Source of the DNA: Malurus cyaneus samueli | Lineage: Eukaryota > Chordata > Aves > Passeriformes > Maluridae | Assembly (NCBI GenBank): GCA_009741485.1 | Contig: CM019236.1 | Location: 57,004,619 to 57,068,618, forward strand | DNA length: 64,000 nucleotides | Direction of reading: 5' to 3' | In this document: piece after piece, positions 33,246 through 46,520 of the stretch | Layout of the letters: the number at the start of each line of letters is the position of its first letter | How positions within the stretch are numbered: position 1 is the first letter of the stretch | Made by a program: the position numbers and the translations under genes | The notes under the pieces: generated by a model | What the model saw: only the letters and a program-made list of their open reading frames with translations | What the model was told of the DNA's origin: nothing | The model's database searches: none

Positions 33246-36200
33246 ATTCTTACTAAAGAAAATCCACTGTAGAAACAAGCACTTGTCATCTGTCTTGACA
33301 TTTATTTTGCTCTCTTGTGCTAATTAGCATGACCAGTTGGAACAGCTCCTACCAACCAGGGAGCAGTAATTACATTTTAGCCAATCTAAACACAGGTAAG
33401 ATGACACAAAACATGTTTCAAGGTAGAACTCTTCTTGTTTCTCTGGTCCTTGCTATTTGCAAGGAGCAGAGAAGGACTTTTATTCCTGGCCATCCCCAAG
33501 TCCTGGTTATGCTGACAGCCCATGGAGGAACAGCTCTTCCAGGAGAGATGGAGGCAGAGGGAAGGTCTCAAAGCCATCTCTGTCTCCATTCTCCCCATTC
33601 TGTTCCGTTTTTCTGGACTCCTCCTGTTCCACATTTCATGAATAATGCAACTAAAATATTGGTGGCAATGGCACAGAAAACGAAGAGAGACATGTAGGTA
33701 TAGGAGTTGAGTTGGGAGCCAAATATTTTTTATCTATATACTGAGTTGTTGCATCTGGGAATCTTGAGGGTAGCAAATCTCCAACCTAGCTTTTACCCTC
33801 AAAAATTTAAAAATTAAAGTTTTTCTCTCAAAGGCATATGCTAGAGTTATTTAGCTACATTGATCTTACACAATACAAAAAGTGCAGGGCAAATGAAATC
33901 AATAGTGAAAGATTTGCACCTCACCTCTTTTGTTTCGTTGTTTCTTTCCCCCCTAATTGAAGGGGTGTTGAAGCAAAGTGGTTGTTACTTCAATAACCTT
34001 TTTTAAAAACAGCTGAAGAATAGGCATTAATTTGCTGGGGAAACTAGAACAAGGTAGCAAGCCTTAAACTTATTTTTTAGTTTGAAGTGTGATATGTCTG
34101 TAAAGGCCTTTTCATTGTTCTGATAGTTTACTGGGTCGTGCCTGAGCTTTTAAAGGTCTTGAAGATATGGTCTGTCAGCTGGAGCTTCAAGTACCATCAG
34201 AAACAAATAAACACTTACTAAATGTATGAATTATCTGCTAGTAGGACTCATCTGAAATCCCAGACCACAGGAATGTGAACTGAGACTTTTATATGGGTCA
34301 CCATAACCTTGCTACAGGCATCTCGGATACCACTAGCATCTAGGTTAATAATTCCTTTGACATCTGGTGATGATGACAGGCAAAACATTCAGAATACCGA
34401 TATCTGATACTCTGAACAGCTGTGTCAATTGGTGTAATAGGGCTGGAATCTCCCTTCTGGTGACTACCATGGCTGCTGGCTCATCTGGGTTCTGCTGGGA
34501 TGGTGGCCTGGGAAACACCTTTCTCTGGTCCTCCATGCACAAAGAGCTTTGCAGGCTCTTGCAGCACTGTCTGGGCTGCAGGAAGGCACTCCACACATAA
34601 AACAGAGCAGAACCAATGAGATCTGCACCCACGCAGGACAGAAAGGAGCCATTAGCCTGGCTGCCTTTGTTTTCCTGGAGCCATTATTTACGAGGTTACG
34701 TGTTTTTACAGCCAAGGCCTGTTCAACATGGACCTGTTATTCTGTGCATGTTGATAATTCAGGCTTTGTAGAGGAAATTCAGCAGGAGGAACTTCCCCCT
34801 CCGCAGTGCATCCTCCTGCCCAGCTGTGATCTCCACGCTCTCAGGCCCCTGAGGGTCAGGTGGGACAGTTTCACACAGAAGGCTTTGTGACTCCAGTGGA
34901 TGGTGTTTGATGAGGCTGCATATTTTGGTGTGATAATCATTGGTTTGGGCTGTAAGAGCCTGCTTCTCCATTCTTTGCACAGACAAAGCTTTGTGTATGA
35001 AAAAAATGGGTTTGTTCCCTCTTTCTTCTTTGGTTCATCTATGTACTTCTTTTGTTTTACGCTAAGTGTCACCTTCAGATGTTTCATAAGGCTTTTACAG
35101 AGGCTGCCCTAATATTTTCGGATGTTTTCTCATGACCTAATAGAAACTTTCTAACGAAAAAATGTGCTTATGCTGTGACCTTCCAGATGGAGAAGCAACT
35201 ATTTCCAATAAATCCTACAAGTCTACTAAGTCTTGTCCTGTTTATTTTGTAAGAATTCCTCTTCTGTTTGGGACACAGGGATCAGAATTGTCTCAAACAC
35301 TGTCTGAAGAAGCAGAGTAAACCATGAGAAGTGGCTGCTCTTTGTAAGAAATAAATCCATAATTGATCCTGATTATAGTATATGACTGTGGAAGCCACCC
35401 AAGAAGAAAGACAGATGAGATGGCTCCCAAGCCTGGAGATCATGGCCTAGTGGCCACAAATTCTAGGTTTGGAGTGGAAACTTGAGCATCAAGAAGAAAT
35501 AAGCCCCTTGGGGACCTAGTTACAGAGTAGACTAACATAGGAGAGAAAAAAAGCACGCAGATTAACTTCTTTGACATAATTTCCTTTGCCACTGGAGAGT
35601 ACATGGGAGTAAGCAGTTTATTGGAATGACTGTTTTGCTGAGGGACCACCTTTCCTGTGGTTCTTTGCTCAGGATGTCCTTGTGCTGGTGCGCTCTGCTG
35701 GGGAGAGAAAACCGGGGCAGATCTGTCTGTGTGTTTCAGTACATGGGTGTTTTCAAACAGGCAATTCAAGCACACGTTGCACCTTGTGTGGCTTCTCTCA
35801 CCACACTCAGCCCCAGGAGGTTGGTGCATTCATGGCCTGTCCCAGGCAAAACACATCAGCTGCATGGTGTTTCAGTGATGCTGCATGGGTGAACACTCTG
35901 CCTTTTGGTTTTGTGTACATTTTGCCACTAAAAAATATCCAGAACAGGGTGAGATCTCCACCTGTCCCCAGTTACCCTGCCTGTATGGGCGATGAAGCTG
36001 ATGGTGCTGATGGTCACCTAAGGAATACACAGAAGCTAAGTGTTTGAACAATTAATTAAATGAATATTATGAGCTCTCTTAATTTGTTTGTTGATACTGC
36101 TGTTAAGGAAAAAGAAAATCACAAATCTGGATGCCCTTTCAGTTAATATGAACCATCTGTCTGGTTTGGTCTACTTTTCTGGCAGAACTTTTACTTTTGT

Positions 36201-37254
36201 GGTTCTTTTTCTTTTCTTTTTGATTATGAAACAATCCCCAGTGGCGTGTCAGAAATCAACATTATGAATGCTGACAATTGTTCTGGGGTTTGCAGTAAAG
36301 GCTTAAAAACCCACGAAGTTAAATCTCTGTCTGAAACTGTATGGAATTGTTGGCGTCAAGTGCAAGTTGAAATTCTTTTAACACAGAAATGCTTGCCAAG
36401 TCCTTGCCACCCAAGAATGTGGTCTTTGGGACTCCACTCCTAAGGGGAAGGGGAGTTTGCCAAGGAACAAGGGGTGGCTGGAGGTCCACAATCACAGCTG
36501 GTGAAGACGGAGGAGGGCAGAGGTTCTTTGCACCAACTAAACTTTGCCCTGAAGATGAACATGGATAAAAATGGCGAATAACTATCACAGCTGTGCACAA
36601 ACTGGTTGAAAAGCAAAAAATGTGCAAGGCTGTTTTGCCGACAGGTCAGTGCTCCTGCCTAAAGGACCTGGCTTCTTTTGCACTTGTTCTGTCTCCCTTG
36701 ATTTCATGGGTGTTTGGTGACTTTTATGCCTGATTGGGTGAGACTAGGACTTGACCAACTGCCTCTTATGTGCACCTTTCAGTCAGGACGAAAACTAAAG
36801 AGGTGTGTAAAGGAACAAGAAGTGGGTTTAAGTTTGCATCCAGTGAACCAGCAGTTGTTTTGCCTACAGCTGAACCTGTATTTGAACATGAATCTGCAGA
36901 CTGTGGAGAAGGAAAGGAGGAGAATGTTTAATCTAGTGTTCTGGGGAGTTTTATGGTATATTGTAAAATTCGTATCAAAAACTTTTATGTAGGAAAAAAT
37001 GCACACAGAGGCAAAGAAAATAAGGTATTCACACACCAATTATTTTTTTTTTTAAATACTGGCTTGTTATTGCTCTGAAAGTAGAAATCTTGACTCTCTA
37101 CTCTGATGTGATGGATGAGCTGAGGTAAAATGCTTTTCATAACCATTATGGATTTATCCCGTTTGGATTTTTCTTGCAGTATATTCTCAACCATGCTGCT
37201 CAGACATTGCTTAAAATCACATTAGGACCACTGTTGCTTTTTGGAAGCATACGG
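33246..37254. other. Intergenic, no gene seen
   Basis: Mixed AT-rich DNA with somewhat GC-richer patches (about 33.4-33.7, 34.4-34.9, 35.6-36.05 and 36.4-36.6 kb) carrying open frames of 60-130 codons. None resembles a protein I know, and open frames overlap on both strands. Unrecognised repeats or exons cannot be excluded. Confidence 0.6.
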
Positions 37255-37985
37255 TTGATCATAAAATTTTTTAGATTGGGAAGGACCTTTAAGATCATTG
37301 AGTCCAGCTATAAACCTAATCCTGCCACCCCCACCACTAAACCACATCTTCAACAGCTCGGTCTATGCATTTTTTAAATATCTCTGAGGGTGGTGATTCC
37401 ACCATCCCATAGCAGCTTGTTTCAGTGCTTGATGAATCAATTGCTGAAGAATTTTTTCGTTATGTCTGGTCCAAACCTCCCTGGTGCAATTTCAGGCCAT
37501 TTCCTCTCTTCCTATTGCTTATTACCTGGGAGAAGAGACTGACACCCACCTTTCTTCCACCACTTTTGAGGCATAGGGAGTGATAAGGTCTCCCAGAGCC
37601 CAGAGTCTCCTTTTCTCCAGGCTAAACACCTCCAGTACCCTCAGCTGCTCCTCACAGACCTGTGCTCTGGACCCTTCACCAGCTCCTTCTCTCAACTTCA
37701 GCCCCTCAATGTCTTTCGTGAAGTGAGTGGCCCAAAATTGACCACAAGACTCATGGAGTGGCCTCACCAATGCCCAGTACAGGGGGGCAGTCACTGCCCT
37801 GTCTCTGCTGGCCACACTGCTCCTGCTGCTGGCCAGGATGGCCATTGGGCACACCCTGGCTCATGTTCAGCTGTCTGTTGAGCAGCACTCCCAGGTCCTT
37901 TTCCATGGTGCAGCTTTCCAGGACTCTGTCCCCACCCTACAGCGCTGCAGTCCTGTCCCAACTTCTCGGTATCATCTCCACATGA
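37255..37985 (-). mobile_element. CR1 LINE fragment (ORF2 C-terminus plus 3' UTR)
   Basis: About 730 bases of CR1 on the minus strand, from the 3' terminus (TTGGGAAGGACCTTTAAGAT) leftmost to ORF2 sequence on the right. The minus-strand peptides ALVRPLHESCGQFWA and EVFSLEKRRLWALGDLI are diagnostic of the CR1 polymerase C-terminus. Interrupted by frameshifts and inactive. Confidence 0.94.
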
Positions 37986-40584
37986 ACACCAGAAAAAAGA
38001 ATTAATAAATACCTTTAATACTATGTTTGGATGTTCTAGCTTTTTGTAGCTGTTGAGAGTATCTTTCTATTTCTAGGGCCAAATGACATTGAACGAAGTA
38101 AAATAAGACATAATGTTGTCTTTTTCTCTAAGGTACTGTTCAAAGATACACATCTTTTCAGTTTGCAGCATCTCTAGGTGGCTGAAGACCTTTGCCTGTT
38201 TCCATTAATATCAAGTGAAAAGAATTTTCTTCCTTTAGGGACTGGTTCAGCCATTGTATGCAGTTTCTTGAAAGCAATGTCTTATTCTATTTTTTTTCCC
38301 GTTTTACTTTTTCCTTCTCATGTCTACTATAGAAATTAATATATATCAGTATTCTATTATTCTCTAGCCTTTTACTACACTCCTTTTCTAATTTCAAAAT
38401 CCAATGTGTTGTTTTGGCATGCAAGAACTGTCAGTGGAAAGAGTTAATTAATAAAATTCAGAGAATATTACAAAGGAAACCAGGGAAATACATCACTGCA
38501 AGACAGGTTGAAAATGGCTGAGTATTCAATTCTGCCTGTGCCAGCATTTCAGAAGTATGGTTTTTTTTCAACACTGATGCTTTTTTCTTCAATTTTCATC
38601 AAGAGATTTTGAATCTTCATTGAAATCTGTGTAGAGAAACATCAAGGGTAAATTCTATTTTTAAAAGTTGGAGGTTGCATAAAATGTTGGTATTGAACAC
38701 TGTGTGACCACAGTGAAGTCAAACATGATTGGGCTCTCTGGTGCTTGACATGGTGTAAAAGGGTTTCTGTTATTTATGCATGTCAAAATTCAGCTTCCAA
38801 CACTAACAAACTGATGTCATTCTAGTTCTGGTTTGAATTAGCAAAAATCAGAGCTTTTCTTTCTACTCTCATTTTGTAACAACACTGCCAATTAAGAAAT
38901 AAGACACCAGCCATGAACAAAGAAGCAGTTCTCGCTCTAATGAGTTTGTGGTCTGAATGCAACAGGCCTGATGGTCACCAGCTGTTTTACAGCATCAAAC
39001 TTGCATTTCCATCTTAAATTGCATGTCCTCATGAAATACAGCTCCACTTGTTTGAGGAGACTTTCTCCTCGTTTTCATGAATATACTGGAGATTAGAATT
39101 ACGATCTATATAATTATACAAGTGTCAGAAGAATAATTTACTGTATGTTTGTCTTTAAAACCAGATGTTTTCGGTTCTTTTGCTTACAGAAGTCTCCACT
39201 TCTGTTGGTGTTTGGGAATTTCTTTATTTCCAGCACAGGTATTTCTTCAGCAGAAATTATTTCAATGAAGAATTTTGTAATTTTTTTTCTGAATAATGCC
39301 TTCAATAATAAAAATAAAAACATGTATATATATGTATTCAGTCATAAAAATAGTTATTATTTTCTGATAGGTACTACATATCTTCACAGATCTGCAGAAA
39401 GGAATAGCTTCTGCTTTCTCACTCGTGTTTTGTGTGAAGCTGTCTGCAGCAATTATGAAAAGCTCTGGCAGGACTGAATCAAGGGATTCTAAATAGGAAA
39501 ACTTTGTTGATCATGGCATACCTTTTGGGCACAGATTTTCACATGTCTTTTCCATCAGATTTCTGGCCTCTTCAAAATGAGACAGTCTCAGTTGAAATGC
39601 ACTCTCTTAGCATACTCACTGTAGATTTTGCCATTTTACTTTATTGCTACCACATCCATTCCAAGTACTAAGTTGGCCATAACCTTTTCAGCTGAGCTCA
39701 GACCTGCCAGCCTCTTTGCTTGGCATAATACCTTTAAACATGGCTCCTTTCCCAGAGTGCTTTCTGGGGAGCAAGAGTGAACAGGATTTAAGAAAGGTGA
39801 GAAAGGTTCTCATTCTATCAGGCTTTTCCTGTCTCCTACACAATAGGGAATCACAATACACAATCAGGCCACAAATAGAATGTCTCAGTGTAGAGATGGA
39901 AAATTACAGTCTCCCTGCAATCATCTTGGTATGCTGGGACAGCTCAAACGGCTGGAGTGCTGTGATGGATGGAAACAGACTGATTAGGAAGGACTGGCTG
40001 GAAGAGTGAGGAGGTGGAATTGCCCTTCACACAGGAGAACAGCAGGAGTGCCTGGAGCACTGCTTTGGGATGGCAGATGTACCTGATGGGGCTGAGAAAG
40101 GGGCTTTCCACAGAATAACTTAGAATGCTTAGGAAAAAGAAGGTCTACTTCAGACGAGACTTGAAGATCTTCAGGTAAGATCTTCAGACAGCTGGAAGGA
40201 ACTTCACTTTCACCTGCTTTGGCTCTCATGGGGGTCTTCAGCCACTCTCGTATCTGCTGCAGAGTTGATAGAGTAGAATATAGGTAATTCAGAAATCTTC
40301 TGGACTCCATTGATGACGATTTCCTGATACGGATGACTGAAGAGCCAAAGAAGCTCTATTTCTGTTAACTTTACAGAAAAATTGGGAATGTGAATGTTTG
40401 GAGCAGCCATGATTGTAGTTATCATGAGACAGTGTACTTCAGTGTGTGCAAAACCTGTTGCGGGAATAAAGAAGATGAAGCCAGACTTTTCTAGTGGTTT
40501 CCAGTGGCAGGACAAGAGGCAGCAAGCACAAAACAGAGAAAAAAATATTAATAATTGGACAACTAAGCAGTGCATCAAGTTTCT
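37986..40584. other. Intergenic, no gene seen
   Basis: AT-rich sequence with unrecognised short open frames. It contains a 12-bp palindrome TGAAGATCTTCA at 40162-40173 followed by a second AGATCTTCAG, a minor local duplication. Confidence 0.65.
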
Positions 40585-40750
40585 TTGTCAGGTGGTGGAG
40601 TCTCTGTTCTCAGAGATATTAGAAACTCAGTGGAGCAACCATCCTGGTGCACTTGTGCTAGCTGACACTGCCTGAGCAGGGACTTGGAATAAGTGACTTC
40701 CAGAGATGCCTGCCAGCCTCAGAGATTCTGTGACGTGAATCTGTGATAAA
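40585..40750 (+). mobile_element. CR1 LINE 3' end fragment
   Basis: Matches the end of CR1 in order: GGTGGTGGAGTCTCTGTTCT, CCTGAGCAGGGACTTGGAAT, GACTTCCAGAGATGCCTGCC and AGATTCTGTGACGTGAATCTG. This is the final ~150 bases of an element on the plus strand. Confidence 0.87.
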
Positions 40751-43700
40751 AATACATTCCAAAGCACATTCCATGGTAAATCTTAGAAAAGCTTCTTCAT
40801 AAAGAAATTATAGGGAGGAATCCCAGCTGACAAACCAATTCTAAGGGGTACTTTACTTAAAATTACAGGAGCATCAGCTTTCTTTAGCCTGCTATGCACA
40901 GTGCCATACAAATAGCAGCAACACATGCTCCTGTTTACCCTCCCATGCACTTCCATGGCCGTTTCAGCCTTTTTGTGAGGAAGGTGAGCTGAATGACACA
41001 GCAAGCTGTCACACAGCTGGGACTAATATGCACCATCAATCAATGTTATTATTCACAAGCGGTCAGTTGGGCTGGTGATTTCCAGACCACCGGCCGAGTA
41101 CAAAGGGACACCAATAGAAAGTTAATTTGGGGATGATGTGGTGACAATGTCCAGCTCTCCCGTTTCATAACACTAGGTCAAAGAAGTAAGAACCCCCGTG
41201 CTTAGGGAAGGTGGGACAGTGATGAGCAGTGGTTCAGTCGGTCTGAAGAAGATGATGAAGCTGTTGCTATGTTGTGGTGACAGTTCTAAGAGCTACGTGG
41301 GAGCCCAGCTCTGGAATTCTGCAGCAGACCAATTCTTGTTGGCCCGCCTGTAACTGAGTACCTCAAACTTATTTTGGTTTGTTCCCTAGGCGGCTGTAGA
41401 TATTTTCACAACATAATCATAAACCTCTCTGTTAGATTTTGCCTTGGGAAAAAATCGTTAAGGTGCACCTGCACATCTCACAACAATGGATGTAACAATT
41501 GATGCCTAGGAACTGATGGAAATAGCCTTGTCATCATGCTAATACTAAAAATTAAGTACTCCCAACCAGGTGAGAGAGCAACTCACAGACATACACATGG
41601 ATTGTGTAAGTCAGTCACAGGACTCAGACCATGACAGTGCATTGCTGTGGAAACCTCATACCCAGTGTCATTAATTATTAGTAATTTCCCTGCTTGGACG
41701 TTGCCATGTACTGTCATCCTCACTCACTGCTTTTGTCTCTACATGGTTGCAAGAAAGCCACAGAACTGTAACTTTGTTGACAACCACAATTTGCTTGTTT
41801 ACCATGATGTGCAGCTTTTGGTGTAAAGACCACTGTTGATCATCTGACAATTCTGCCCTGGTGTGAGACAGCCAGGGTGCGTGCACAGATTGCTGGGGAC
41901 ATTGATCATATCAGCTGACAAGGCAAACCACAGCCACAGGAAGGGGTGTAATTTTGGCTTTTCTTTTTTTGCCTAAGTAAAAAACTTTAGAAGAAATAGC
42001 TTCATCTGTTTGTTAGCTTTAAAAACAGGAAGAACTAAAGTTTCTAGATTTACTCTTTTTGTTTAGAGATGATTGGTGTGAGTCAGTCATTCCTTCCGCC
42101 AAGCTGGAAGCATTCATAACATCCAACAGTCCCTAATAATTCCTAGGGAATGAATATTTTAACCTGTAAAAGACATTTTTGTCCTTGCAGGTTTTCCAAT
42201 TGGCAAGCTTTTTGGTTGGAAAGCAAATCAGGAATGACAAAGTGATGCTGTCTTTTTTCATGAAAATTGGCTTCTAAAGAGCAGCATACACAAAGATTTT
42301 TCTGTACCTCCCAGATTTGAGATCTTTATGTGCATCATTTGGATCCTATACTCAGTGAACTTGGGCTACATGGCATTTCAGTTTGAGAAGCCTCACTCTT
42401 CTCACACCAGCTGCAGGGTAAACTAGGAGGAAGCAGACTGAAGTATAAAACTGGGATAATGAAATGCCAATCAGCCATAACTGTTTAAACAACATTAAAT
42501 ATTCTAATATCTGAGTTTATTAGCATGCTGCCTTCTTGCAGAAGAATGAAATGGATAATTCCAAACCATAAACAATCACCGTGTCCATCTCTCTCCTTTC
42601 TTCTTCCAACAATTTCCTTTCTCATGCCACCGTAATAAATGCTGCACTAAAGATTTTCAACAACTGCTTGACTGCCACAAAATTTCCGGATAAGAGCAAA
42701 TTAGAGTAGCAGGGGGAAGAAAGGCCAGTTTTCCCCATGAAGCAAGGTGAAAACCAGATCAATTGGCTATGCAGAAACTCTGTGGAGCTGCCATTCAGAC
42801 TTTTCCTCGGGTAGCTAACAAGTCATGACCTGTAATCAAAGTAAGCAATACATTACAGAGATTTTTCTTTGTTGCATGTAATCTGTTGAAATGCTGGCAT
42901 TTAACATGAAGAGGCTGGGGGAACCCTGTGGCAATACCTGCCCGTACAGCTTTAAATACATATTTATCTCATGGCCTGTATATTTATGCCATCTATCAAA
43001 TAGAAAAACAAAGAGCGGTTGGAGCTGCCTCTTTGGAAGGTTGTAAAAGTGAAGCAGTACTTTTTGTGATACTCAGCAATCTCTAGCGTTGAGTGAACGT
43101 CCAGATTCCATTTGCAGTTGTTGTGAAATAAAGAGTTTTCCTCACTTCGTTAGGAATTCATAAAGCTGCAGCCATAGCTCCTTCAGGCGAAAGCACCATA
43201 TGTATGTCAGCTCTCTTGTTTTTGTGGCGGTGGGTTGGTTGTTTTTTGGTTAGTTTTTTTTTTAAATCTCACATACTTCCTATTTGATGTTGCAACTGGA
43301 ACCATTCTTGCTGCAAACATGTCTTTCCTTTACGTGCACAGGTCCATATCCTTGCTCTGTTCAGCATGCTTCAACACAAGAGATGGTTCCAGTGCTGGAG
43401 AAGACAAAGGTCTGACAAAGGCAAGAGCTGGATTACTGCATGGCTTCAGGCCACACAAAATCCCCACCCAGCAGCCAGGTGAGTGCAGCAGCTTCCAACT
43501 GCAGGACTCCAAACCCCAAGGGTACAACACAGACGTGGTGTTTGCCAGTTCTTTTCTGACTCAGGAGGCAGAAAAGGCCCTGACACAGCAGAACGAGTCC
43601 TCTGACAGGAAGTCTATCTTGAAGATGGCAGCCCTTCTCTGCAGGATGTCTCTACTTCTTTGGGCAGAAAATTTGCCCCTGACATTCGCCCTAGTGAACA

Positions 43701-45017
43701 GGGGTGTTCACCACCCTATTTCAGTCAGAAGTAGCCCCTGGAAAGCTTCTTTCAACATGGTGAGGCATGTGCAGGTCCACTTCACTCAATTCTAAAAAAT
43801 AGGCACTAATTGTTTTCAACAGAAGTGAACAAATCTTCCTTTTCTTGTCTCACTTCCTTTTTTCCCTGTTTTCCATCTCTGCACATATCGTCATATTTGG
43901 CTTTGTCCTCTGTTTTCTACAAAGTTCTGCAAAAGAAATGTAATCTGAGGGAGAAACTGTCTGCAGGGCATTTGTTTGTACACAAATTATATTTTACCAT
44001 GGCAACCCTATTTTTTTTCATTATGCAATCCTCTGGATCATGAAATAGCTTTTGAACAGCTGGGCATTCCCTTGCTTCTTCTGCATCTGATACCACAAAG
44101 AAATTTTAAAAATAGATTTTGCTACAGGCACAGAACCAACAAAGAAAAGGGACATCATCCACAGAAAAGGTTTTCTGCAATTGTCAATGGCTTTTTTTTA
44201 TGACAATAAGTAAGAGTTACTTATTTTAAAATGATCAGTGATGTTATTTTGCTCTTAATAGGCCTAATTATACTTACTTTCATATCTTTACTGTACCATC
44301 TGGTACAAATTTCTGTCTATGGTATTTTGTTATTTCTGGGTTATTACAAATATTTGTTTACAATTTTTTCTCTTACCTGATTCATTCTGTAATGTCCAAA
44401 AAGGATAATGGCACTTGAGTGATTTTTTTGAAGAAAAACCCACTTCTCTATTTTCAGAGCTAAAATTTGTAGCAGAACACAGGTAGCCTATACTGGACAG
44501 AAGAGTTCACTTTGGTCAAGTGGACATTGCGGCAACGTGGTCCTCAGAAAACTCACACACACCTTAACTTTACAACTAGCTCTCCTTGCAGGAGGTAAGG
44601 CCTGTTCATGATTCCAGATGTGCACTGAGTTACAGCTTTGTCCTGAGCCCAGGTGCCATCCCAGATCTTTGGGCCGAGCAAGGTGTTGCTGGCATTTTAT
44701 CTCTGACATCATTGATTTCCCTAGCCCCAACCAAATCCTAATTCCAGCCTTCTGCAGAGTAGATGCTAAACCTCTCCAGTTCAAAATATATGATGTTCTT
44801 CTACTCCACCCAGTGCTCCCCTGAATTTTTCTGGAATTTTGTCTTCATGGGAAAACTGAAATTTACAAGCTAGAGTTACACTGGCAATCACTGTATAACT
44901 GCCTGCTCTAGTACATCTTGTTTCAGTGTACTTTGAATCCCATTTTAATTTAAAAATATGCTGGTGTTGAAATTAGTATTTAGACTATATTTTTGCAAGT
45001 AGCCCCTATTCCGTATT
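40751..45017. other. Intergenic, no gene seen
   Basis: AT-rich DNA. The longest open frame is 186 codons on the plus strand at 43235-43795. Its N-terminal part is encoded by a T/G-rich low-complexity run and its remainder has no recognisable domain, so it is not called as a gene. Confidence 0.6.
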
Positions 45018-45120
45018 TCACAGAATCACAGAATATGCTGAGTTGGACAGGACCCACTAAGACCATGGAGTCCTGCTCCTGACCCTGCACAGGACATCCC
45101 AGGAGTCTCTCCAGGTGCCT
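45018..45120 (-). mobile_element. CR1 LINE 3' end fragment
   Basis: CACAGAATCACAGAATATGC, TGAGTTGGACAGGACCC and CCTGCACAGGACATCCCAGG are the reverse-complemented CR1 3' terminus. Confidence 0.87.
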
Positions 45121-45926
45121 GTACTTGTTTAAATCCATATTTTCATGTACAACACCAAAGGCTATTTTTTAATCTGGTATAAATAACGGTCAGTAACTGG
45201 ACACTCACAGTACAGCTTTTAGAAGAATAGAAGCATTTATTTTTGTTCTCACCTGTGTAGCTGAAACATTCGTAAAATGCCTGAACCTTATAATAATTCT
45301 GTGGGTTTGTTCAGGAACTAAAACCTCCTTGAACACTGATCCCGAAAACCAAAATATGGAATATTTCTTTCTTCTTCTCCCCAAGTTCGTTTCCTAACTA
45401 CTCATCTCCAGCACAGCATCTGGGGAATTGCAGCCTATAAGGGCTCAGGCTTGCCTTGCAAGGTCTTCCCTAGTGGTAGTTCCTGTCTCTTGCTAGTGAA
45501 GCAAGGTGCTGCGGCTTGGATTTATGCCAAGAAACTGCCTTACATGCACGCATGTGGAAAGACTACTTTTTACTGCTACTTTTAAATCTGCAGTTTTCAC
45601 GACTATGAGATTGCCAATCTCACTTTTGCTGTTCTGCTTTGCCAAGGATGGTGCTCTTCCATCTCCTGCCTACTGGCTTCCTTTTCTCTGCAAGGCTGAC
45701 CAGCCTGTGGTGTGAGGGTGTGGAAGGGTCTCTTCCAGAACTGCATTCCCGAGGATGGATCAAGCATGCGTGTCCCCTTGACACTCCTGACCACTTACAT
45801 CAACTGTAAAATCACAGGGACTTGCACACCCTCTGTTGACTGAAGAGGACAGAATTTGCAGCTAAAAGCAATATCCAGTGGTCTGGATACCCAGCAGGTC
45901 CATACTCAGCCTTGTAGCCAAGTCCA

Positions 45927-46090
45927 ATCACAGAATCACAGTATAATAGAATTGTTTCAGTTGGAAAAGACCTTTATGATCATCCAGCCATTAACCTAAC
46001 TCTGCCAGCTCCTTGACAGAACCATGTCCCTAAGAGCCACATCTATATGTCTTTTAAATTCCTTCATGGATGGTGAATTATCCGTTTCCA
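45927..46090 (-). mobile_element. CR1 LINE 3' end fragment
   Basis: AATCACAGAATCACAGTATA, CAGTTGGAAAAGACCTTTAT and CCCTAAGAGCCACATCTATA match the reverse-complemented CR1 3' UTR, of a different variant from the copy at 45.0 kb. Confidence 0.87.
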
Positions 46091-46482
46091 ATAATCTGCT
46101 AGCTGTCTGTTTGCTTTTTTTTAAATTGTAGAACTCAGATCTGATAGCTGTTGAAAAACATTTATTAGCTGCTAAATAGCATTTTGTGCTATTTATTTCT
46201 CCAGCACCTGAATGATGTTTTGTTTATTGAAAGAGGAAGTTGCAGTTTGCTGGTGCCAGCAGAGTTTTTGCAAATGAAGCAACAGATCACTGAAATTTAA
46301 TTTGTTTATAATTTCACATGCAGGTGTCATTCTTGACTGTTCTTTTTACTCTTCTTCATGAGACCACAATGATGTACAGCAAGAGCCCACTTCGTTCAAG
46401 CAGCTGGCTTTGCAGGAAATCAAACCAGGTCTGAAAAATATACTCATATTAAAATTACATAATCATTATAAAAAGAAGCCTG

Positions 46483-46520
46483 ATAGTTTTAATGTAAGAG
46501 AATAGTTTTAATGTAAGAGA
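46483..46520. repeat. Perfect two-copy tandem duplication (19-bp unit)
   Basis: ATAGTTTTAATGTAAGAGA at 46483-46501 is directly followed by the same 19 bases at 46502-46520. The perfect identity suggests a recent slippage event. Confidence 0.95.

Noticed and set aside
35440..35460. Possible second CTCF motif around CCTAGTGGCCAC
   Set aside because: The GGNGGC half of the CTCF core is absent; only the CCACTAG part matches.
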